Of a stretch of 9,528 nt of DNA, positions 6,178 to 9,528 are shown piece by piece. The translations under genes were made by a program, and so were the position numbers. This DNA comes from Deltaproteobacteria bacterium (GTDB lineage: Bacteria > Desulfobacterota > Syntrophia > Syntrophales > UBA2192), in the NCBI GenBank assembly GCA_026388445.1, contig JAPLJU010000211.1, positions 1 through 9,528 on the forward strand, read 5' to 3'. How positions within the stretch are numbered: position 1 is the first letter of the stretch; each line of letters opens with the position of its first letter. The notes beneath the pieces were generated by a model. The model was not told the DNA's origin. It made no database searches and saw only the letters and a program-made list of their open reading frames with translations.

Positions 6178-7071
6178 CTAAGCGGTTTTCTTTATACCCT
6201 GCAGGTCTGCCAGAATCTTCCCGAGTTCATCCCCGTTGAAGGAATATCTCTTGCGACAGAACTCGCAGGTCACGTCGGCTCTCCCCTGTTTCTCGATCAT
6301 GTCAGCAAGTTCCTCTCTGCCCAGGGAGACGAGGATTTTCTCGATCCGCTCTCGACTGCAGGTGCAGCGGTAGAAGAGTTCGTGTCTTTCCAGGGTGACA
6401 TAGGGGATTCCGCTGAAGATCGCTTCGAGGATGGACTCGGGGGCCTGTCCCGAGCGGATCATCTGCGTGTAAGAAGGGAGCTTGCGGATGTTTTCGATCA
6501 GGCGGTCTATCATGTTTTCGTCCGATGGCGGCAGGGACTGGACCAGGAAACCGCCCGCCGCGGTGATTTCCAGGCTGGGTTCCATGTAAACCCCGAGGGC
6601 GACGGCCGTTGGGATCTGCTCGGATTCGGCAAAGTAGTAGGCAATATCCTCGGCGATTTCGCCGGTCCGTATCTTTACGACGCCGTTGTAGAGCTCTTTG
6701 CGGCCGGTATCCTTGATGACCGTGAGAACTCCCTCCTTCCCCACGGCCCCCGAGACGTCAAACTTCCCGTTCCTTGGTGGCAGGTCGACTTCGGGGACAC
6801 CCATGAAACCGCGGATGTTACCCTCGTAATCTGCTTCGACGATGATCTTTTTGAGCGGGCCGTTCCCCTCGAATTTCAGGGCGAGACGCTGACCCATTTT
6901 CAGAAGCGAGGCCATCAGGGCCCCGCCGGTCAGGGCTCGGCCCAGGGCGGCACAGGCCGTGGGGTAGGCGCCGTGAAGTTGGCAGGATTCGTTGACAAGG
7001 CCTGTTGTCACGCAGGCAAGGCCGATGACGTTTGCCTGCTCGCTGATGACACGGACAATATAGTTTTTCAT
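6178..7071 (-). CDS. hslO: Hsp33 redox-regulated molecular chaperone
   Basis: This 297-residue cytoplasmic holdase binds unfolding proteins when oxidised. The C-terminal zinc switch is complete: C236-x-C238 (YRCTCSR) and C269xxC272 (VTCEFCRKRYSF). In Hsp33 these four cysteines bind zinc when reduced and form two disulfides on oxidation. The N-terminal domain carries the family pattern, beginning KNYIVRVIS and including the glycine-rich TGGALMASLLKMGQRL (48-63) and ADYEGNIRGFMG (80-91). Length is typical (about 290). The ATG at 7071 fits the family N-terminus, but no Shine-Dalgarno is visible. Instead a 5-bp stem, 4-nt loop hairpin (7085-7098, TGCCG/CGGCA) sits 14-27 nt upstream. No convincing promoter was found in the 159 bp upstream, so it may be transcribed together with the small basic gene. 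Confidence 0.95.
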   Translation of the reverse strand: MKNYIVRVISEQANVIGLACVTTGLVNESCQLHGAYPTACAALGRALTGGALMASLLKMGQRLALKFEGNGPLKKIIVEADYEGNIRGFMGVPEVDLPPRNGKFDVSGAVGKEGVLTVIKDTGRKELYNGVVKIRTGEIAEDIAYYFAESEQIPTAVALGVYMEPSLEITAAGGFLVQSLPPSDENMIDRLIENIRKLPSYTQMIRSGQAPESILEAIFSGIPYVTLERHELFYRCTCSRERIEKILVSLGREELADMIEKQGRADVTCEFCRKRYSFNGDELGKILADLQGIKKTA

Positions 7072-7181
7072 GAAAGGGTTTCACTGCCGAGGCCGGCATG
7101 AAGCGAAGGATCATTACAACGTTCAATCGGGTAGCGCTTATGCCGTAAACGGCTGAATAGAAATCTGGCGGAGGGCGGAAA

Positions 7182-7214
7182 GCCTCCAGAGGCACTTTCA
7201 GTGTGCCTTAAGGC
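7182..7214. other. Cluster of overlapping inverted repeats between the small basic gene and hslO
   Basis: Three overlapping dyads occur in 33 bp: GCCTC/GAGGC (7182-7193), GGCAC-7 nt-GTGCC (7191-7207) and the palindrome GCCTTAAGGC (7205-7214). They start 17 bp after the stop of the small basic gene and could terminate its transcript or fold the leader of hslO. No U-run follows in the minus direction, so termination is not well supported. Confidence 0.35.
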
Positions 7215-7230
7215 AGATGCAGCCCCGGGA

Positions 7231-7353
7231 TCAGGTTTTCTTTTCCTTCACGGCGGTTAAAAGACCTTTAGCTCTGAGCTTGAACCTCTCTTTGCGTCTT
7301 TTACGCTTCCTGTCGAGTTCCTTTTTGCGTTCAATTTTTTTGTGCTTACTCAT
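7231..7353 (-). CDS. Very small, highly basic protein (40 residues)
   Basis: Reading the minus strand from ATG at 7353 gives 40 residues beginning MSKHKKIERKKELDRKRKRR and ending VKEKKT before TGA. About half the residues are Lys or Arg. One charged helix is predicted (roughly 5-30), followed by KGLLTAVK. There are no cysteines and no membrane segment. A strong ribosome site (AGGGGG, about 6 bp before the ATG) and a plausible promoter upstream support a real gene that size cut-offs would miss. Its composition suggests RNA or ribosome binding; small basic proteins of this look are commonly annotated as hypothetical. I do not assign a function. It lies 159 bp upstream of hslO in the same direction. 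Confidence 0.65.
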   Translation of the reverse strand: MSKHKKIERKKELDRKRKRRKERFKLRAKGLLTAVKEKKT

Positions 7354-7392
7354 TCGCACCCCCTGCTTGATGTTTATGGCAAATGAAGTGTC

Positions 7393-7421
7393 AATGTAAT
7401 CCAATCCTGCAAATCCTTCAA
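7393..7421 (-). promoter_or_regulatory. Possible promoter of the small basic gene
   Basis: On the minus strand TTGAAG (7421-7416), a 17-bp spacer and TACATT (7398-7393) match the sigma70 consensus at 4 of 6 positions each. The predicted start near 7386 gives a leader of about 33 nt that includes the AGGGGG ribosome site. This is a moderate match only. Confidence 0.35.
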
Positions 7422-7556
7422 GAGAAATTCTTTTTCATTCCCCCAGCATCGGTCTCGCGCCGCGTGGTCCGACTCCTGATGCGCGAATGGACGAACCCCG
7501 GGCGTTCGCGGGGCAGTGCGGGAGAAGTCCGGGTCCTCTTCCCCCTGAAAAAGCCC

Positions 7557-7584
7557 TTGACAGATTTCCACGGCCATGTAGAAT
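7557..7584 (+). promoter_or_regulatory. Strong sigma70-type promoter, plus strand
   Basis: A perfect -35 TTGACA (7557-7562) and TAGAAT (7579-7584) are separated by 16 bp, with an A-rich discriminator after. The predicted transcription start is near 7591, about 265 nt before the UPF0261 start codon. A terminator-like hairpin at 7655-7694 lies between promoter and gene, so the promoter makes either a short RNA or a leader under attenuation. Confidence 0.55.
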
Positions 7585-7593
7585 AAAAAATAA

Positions 7594-7616
7594 TAATGTT
7601 ATCCGTAATGTTATCC
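7594..7616 (+). repeat. 11-bp direct repeat just downstream of the promoter
   Basis: TAATGTTATCC occurs at 7594-7604 and again at 7606-7616, separated by one G (12-bp period, about one helical turn). It begins about 3 bp after the predicted transcription start, a position where a bound repressor would block the promoter. Repressor binding is inference; the repeat itself is exact. Confidence 0.55.
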
Positions 7617-7654
7617 TTCCAGTTGCCGAAAACAGGGGGCCAGGGTAGTCGATT

Positions 7655-7694
7655 GAAACTCCGGAACGCGTTGAATGACCGGGGTTTTTCTTTT
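7655..7694 (+). terminator. Intrinsic-terminator-like hairpin with U-tract
   Basis: GAAACTCCGG (7655-7664) pairs with CCGGGGTTTT (7679-7688), a 10-bp stem with two G-U pairs around a 14-nt loop. The T-run TTTTTCTTTT (7685-7694) overlaps the stem base. The GGGG of the right arm could instead pair with CCCC at 7700-7703. It faces the UPF0261 gene, with no protein gene before it. Confidence 0.45.
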
Positions 7695-7796
7695 GAAGTC
7701 CCCACGCCGTCATCGCTTTAATTTCATTCTTTTTTTCACCCTTTGAGGGTCCGGGCGGACCCGCCTTCCTAGATGTTTTTCCTGCGTTTTTTTAGT

Positions 7797-7820
7797 GCAG
7801 GCATCCCCGAGATGTCCTGC
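7797..7820 (+). promoter_or_regulatory. Leader hairpin before the UPF0261 gene
   Basis: GCAGG-CATC, a 5-nt loop and GATG-T-CCTGC form a 9-bp stem with one bulged T, ending 22 bp before the ribosome site. The GCAGG arm can alternatively pair with CCTGC at 7781-7785. The function of this structure is not evident. Confidence 0.35.
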
Positions 7821-7855
7821 TTCACCTGAACATTTCTGAAAAGGGAGGTGAACCT

Positions 7856-9070
7856 ATGGCGAAGACGGTTGTCATTGTCGGGTCGCTCGACACGAAGGGG
7901 AAGGAATATGCCTTCGTGAAGAGGCTGATCGAAAAGGAGGGACTGAAGACCCTGGTGGTGGACTTCGGGGTTCTGGGTGAGCCGGCTTTCAAGCCCGATG
8001 TCACACGCGAGGAGGTGGTGAAAGCGGCAGGCGGAAATTTCACTTACCTCGCATCCGGTGACCACAAGGACGAGGCCATGAAGGTCATGGCGACGGGTCT
8101 TGCCGTGGTCATTCGCAGGCTCTACGACGAGGGTAAGCTGGACGGCATCATCGGCATGGGGGGCACCGGCGGCACATCGATCATTACCGCCGGTATGCGG
8201 ACCCTTCCAGTGGGCGTCCCCAAGGTCATGGTCTCCACTGTCGGCGGCGGTGATGTGAGTGCTTATGCGGGGACCAGGGACATCACTTTTATTCCCTCGA
8301 TCGTCGATGTAAGCGGCATCAACAGAATCAGCGGTGTCATCTACGCGAATGCGGCCGGTGCCATTGCCGGCATGGTGAAAGTTGAAAAACAGAAAACCGG
8401 TGAGGAAAAACCCCTGGTCGTTGCCTCCATGTTCGGCAACACGACGAAATGTGTGGATCAGGCCCGTGTCATCATGGAGAAAAACGGCTACGAGGTTCTG
8501 GTTTTCCATGCCACGGGAACCGGCGGGAAGACGATGGAGAGTCTGATCACCGATGGCTACATCGTTGCCTCCATGGACATCACCACGACGGAGCTCGCCG
8601 ATGAGGTCTGCGGGGGCGTCTTCAGCGCGGGGCCGGAGCGGTGCCTCGCGGCATCCCGGGCGGGTATACCCGCCGTCCTGGTGCCGGGTTGCGTGGACAT
8701 GGCCAACTTCTGGGGCATCGACACGGTTCCGGAAAAGTACAAAAAGAGAAACCTCTACCAGTGGAACCCCAACGTGACGCTGCTGCGGACCAACGTGGAT
8801 GAAAATGTCCGGATGGGTGAGATGATGGCGGCAGCGGCAAACGCTGCCAAGTCTCCCGTGGCGGTCATCGTTCCACTGAAGGGCGTGTCCATGCTGGACA
8901 GCGAGGGTGGCGCTTTCTGGGATCCCGTGGCCGACCGGGTCTGTTTCGATGCCATCAAGAAGAACCTCAAGCCCGGCATTCAATATGTCGAATTGAACAA
9001 CAACATCAACGACCCGGAATTCTCTGCGAAAGTGGCCGAAACACTTCTGGGTCTGCTCAAAAAGAAATGA
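7856..9070 (+). CDS. UPF0261/Tm-1-like ATP-binding domain protein
   Basis: This 404-residue predicted cytoplasmic protein belongs to the UPF0261 family, the counterpart of the N-terminal half of tomato Tm-1. Family hallmarks are visible: GSLDTKGKEY (9-18), GMGGTGGTS (100-108) as a glycine-rich nucleotide-binding loop, STVGGGDVSAYAG (127-139), IANAAGAIAGM-like YANAAGAIAGM (163-173), HATGTGGKTMESL (218-230) and the PGCVDMANF stretch (277-285). Two Rossmann-like halves are expected. Length is typical (about 400). The ribosome site GGGAGGTGA (7843-7851) is nearly ideal and fixes the ATG. The next gene begins 26 bp after the stop and belongs to the family matching the other half of Tm-1, so the two probably act together. 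The reaction in bacteria is not established; ATP binding is family knowledge. Confidence 0.93.
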   Translation: MAKTVVIVGSLDTKGKEYAFVKRLIEKEGLKTLVVDFGVLGEPAFKPDVTREEVVKAAGGNFTYLASGDHKDEAMKVMATGLAVVIRRLYDEGKLDGIIGMGGTGGTSIITAGMRTLPVGVPKVMVSTVGGGDVSAYAGTRDITFIPSIVDVSGINRISGVIYANAAGAIAGMVKVEKQKTGEEKPLVVASMFGNTTKCVDQARVIMEKNGYEVLVFHATGTGGKTMESLITDGYIVASMDITTTELADEVCGGVFSAGPERCLAASRAGIPAVLVPGCVDMANFWGIDTVPEKYKKRNLYQWNPNVTLLRTNVDENVRMGEMMAAAANAAKSPVAVIVPLKGVSMLDSEGGAFWDPVADRVCFDAIKKNLKPGIQYVELNNNINDPEFSAKVAETLLGLLKKK

Positions 9071-9096
9071 AATCCTGAAGAAAGGAGGTTCGATAC

Positions 9097-9528
9097 ATGT
9101 CCATTCCCCGTAATGAAATCCTCAAGCGCCTGCGCGCACAGGTTAAAGCAGGCAAACCCATTGTTGGTTGCGGCGCCGGCATCGGTATATCGGCGAAGTT
9201 CGCCGAGGCGGGGGGCGCTGACATTATCATCATTTACAACTCGGGACGCTACCGCATGGCCGGTCGCGGCTCCCTGGCCGGGCTGATGCCTTATGGGGAC
9301 GCCAACGGCATCGTGGTTGAAATGGCTGCGGAGGTGCTTCCTGTGGTAACAAAGACGCCGGTGCTTGCCGGTGTCTGCGGCACGGACCCTTTCCGGCTCA
9401 TGCCCGTGTTCCTGAAGCAGTTGAAGGAGATCGGCTTTTCGGGCGTTCAGAACTTCCCCACCGTGGGCCTCATCGACGGGAATTTCCGTGCCAACCTGGA
9501 AGCGACCGGTATGGGCTACGCCAGAGAA
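9097..9528 (+). CDS. PEP-hydrolase-family TIM-barrel protein (Tm-1 C-terminal-half homologue), cut by window end
   Basis: The first 144 codons are present with no stop; the family is about 275 residues, so roughly half is missing. The pattern GCGAGIGISAKFAEAGGAD (24-42), IIYNSGRYRMAGRGSLAGLMPYGDAN (45-70), PVLAGVCGTDPF (88-99) and GVQNFPTVGLIDG (116-128) is that of the phosphoenolpyruvate hydrolase-like family (PF09370), a TIM barrel that is also the C-terminal domain of plant Tm-1. A strong ribosome site (AAAGGAGG, 8 bp before ATG) sets the start. It follows the UPF0261 gene by 26 bp in the same operon. The enzymatic activity implied by the family name is weakly established, so the name should be read as a family label. 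Confidence 0.92.
   Translation, partial: MSIPRNEILKRLRAQVKAGKPIVGCGAGIGISAKFAEAGGADIIIIYNSGRYRMAGRGSLAGLMPYGDANGIVVEMAAEVLPVVTKTPVLAGVCGTDPFRLMPVFLKQLKEIGFSGVQNFPTVGLIDGNFRANLEATGMGYARE

Larger units (their letters stand above)
7591..7694 (+). ncRNA. Candidate ~104-nt small RNA or attenuated leader
   Basis: The unit is bounded by the predicted start of the TTGACA/TAGAAT promoter and by a terminator-like hairpin with a U-tract. The 5' end carries two copies of TAATGTTATCC. The middle is GC-rich (AGGGGGCCAGGG near 7633-7645). I matched it to no known riboswitch or RNA family by eye. No open reading frame of note with a ribosome site lies inside. Confidence 0.3.
7354..7855. other. 502-bp divergent intergenic region with two promoters and a possible short RNA
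   Basis: No convincing protein gene lies here. From left to right it holds the ribosome site and promoter of the small basic gene (minus); a GC-rich stretch (about 7440-7550) with a CCCCG/CGGGG hairpin (7496-7513) whose role I cannot name; a strong plus-strand promoter (7557-7584); an 11-bp direct repeat (7594-7616); a hairpin plus U-tract (7655-7694); a 6-bp hairpin (7747-7762); a leader hairpin (7797-7820); and the ribosome site of the UPF0261 gene. No tRNA, CRISPR or known riboswitch consensus was recognised. Confidence 0.6.

Noticed and set aside
7440..7550. GC-rich stretch as a tRNA, SRP RNA or tmRNA
   Set aside because: No cloverleaf, T-arm consensus or SRP loop motif could be built. 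The only clear structure is a 5-bp hairpin.
7383..7713. Several 60-95 codon frames in the divergent gap
   Set aside because: They overlap each other on both strands and cover the promoters. They have no ribosome sites worth the name and give low-complexity products rich in Arg, Pro and Gly.
7747..7762. GGGTCC-4 nt-GGACCC hairpin as a terminator
   Set aside because: The stem is perfect, but no U-tract follows directly on either strand, and no gene ends here. It is kept only as a leader structure.
7769..8983. 404-codon minus-strand open frame
   Set aside because: It is antisense to the UPF0261 gene, which has family motifs and an ideal ribosome site; the minus product is His/Asp-rich shadow sequence.

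Overview
The window looks like a bacterial chromosome segment of moderately high GC. It reads best as an anaerobe-leaning organism, possibly from the former Deltaproteobacteria (Desulfobacterota). That guess rests on gene content (iron-sulfur heterodisulfide-reductase-like proteins, and a UPF0261 gene beside a PEP-hydrolase-family gene) and not on any marker gene, so it is weak. All genes up to about 7350 are on the minus strand, and the last two are on the plus strand.

Region 1 (about 1-5013, minus strand) is a probable single operon. A sigma70-type promoter (TTGACG, 17 bp, TATAGT) precedes a crotonase-fold gene of the ECHDC3 type that lacks both catalytic glutamates of enoyl-CoA hydratase. 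It is followed by five heterodisulfide-reductase-like genes in the order hdrC-hdrB-hdrA(short)-hdrC-hdrB; the last runs off the left edge. Every cysteine cluster motif is intact. The order and the short HdrA match the sulfur-oxidation sHdr layout (shdrC1-B1-A-hyp-C2-B2), except that the small 'hyp' gene is absent. Its place is taken by a 69-bp AT-rich gap with a degenerate 7-bp tandem repeat that reaches into the end of hdrA.

Region 2 (5034-5840, minus) is a membrane fatty-acid hydroxylase/sterol desaturase family gene with all histidine clusters. Its recognisable N-terminus is separated from the rest by an in-frame TGA, so it is a candidate pseudogene or a sequencing error.

Region 3 (about 5940-7421, minus) holds a 40-residue very basic protein gene, hslO (Hsp33, redox-regulated chaperone) and a 61-residue unknown gene tightly downstream of hslO.

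Region 4 (7354-7855) is a 502-bp divergent intergenic region. It holds a likely minus-strand promoter for the small basic gene and a strong plus-strand promoter (TTGACA, 16 bp, TAGAAT) followed at once by an 11-bp direct repeat. About 70-100 nt further on comes a terminator-like hairpin with a U-tract. Together these suggest a short RNA of about 100 nt or an attenuated leader ahead of the next genes.

Region 5 (7856 to end, plus) is a two-gene unit: a UPF0261/Tm-1-like ATP-binding protein and a PEP-hydrolase-family TIM-barrel protein (cut by the window end). These are the separate bacterial counterparts of the two halves of the plant Tm-1 resistance protein.
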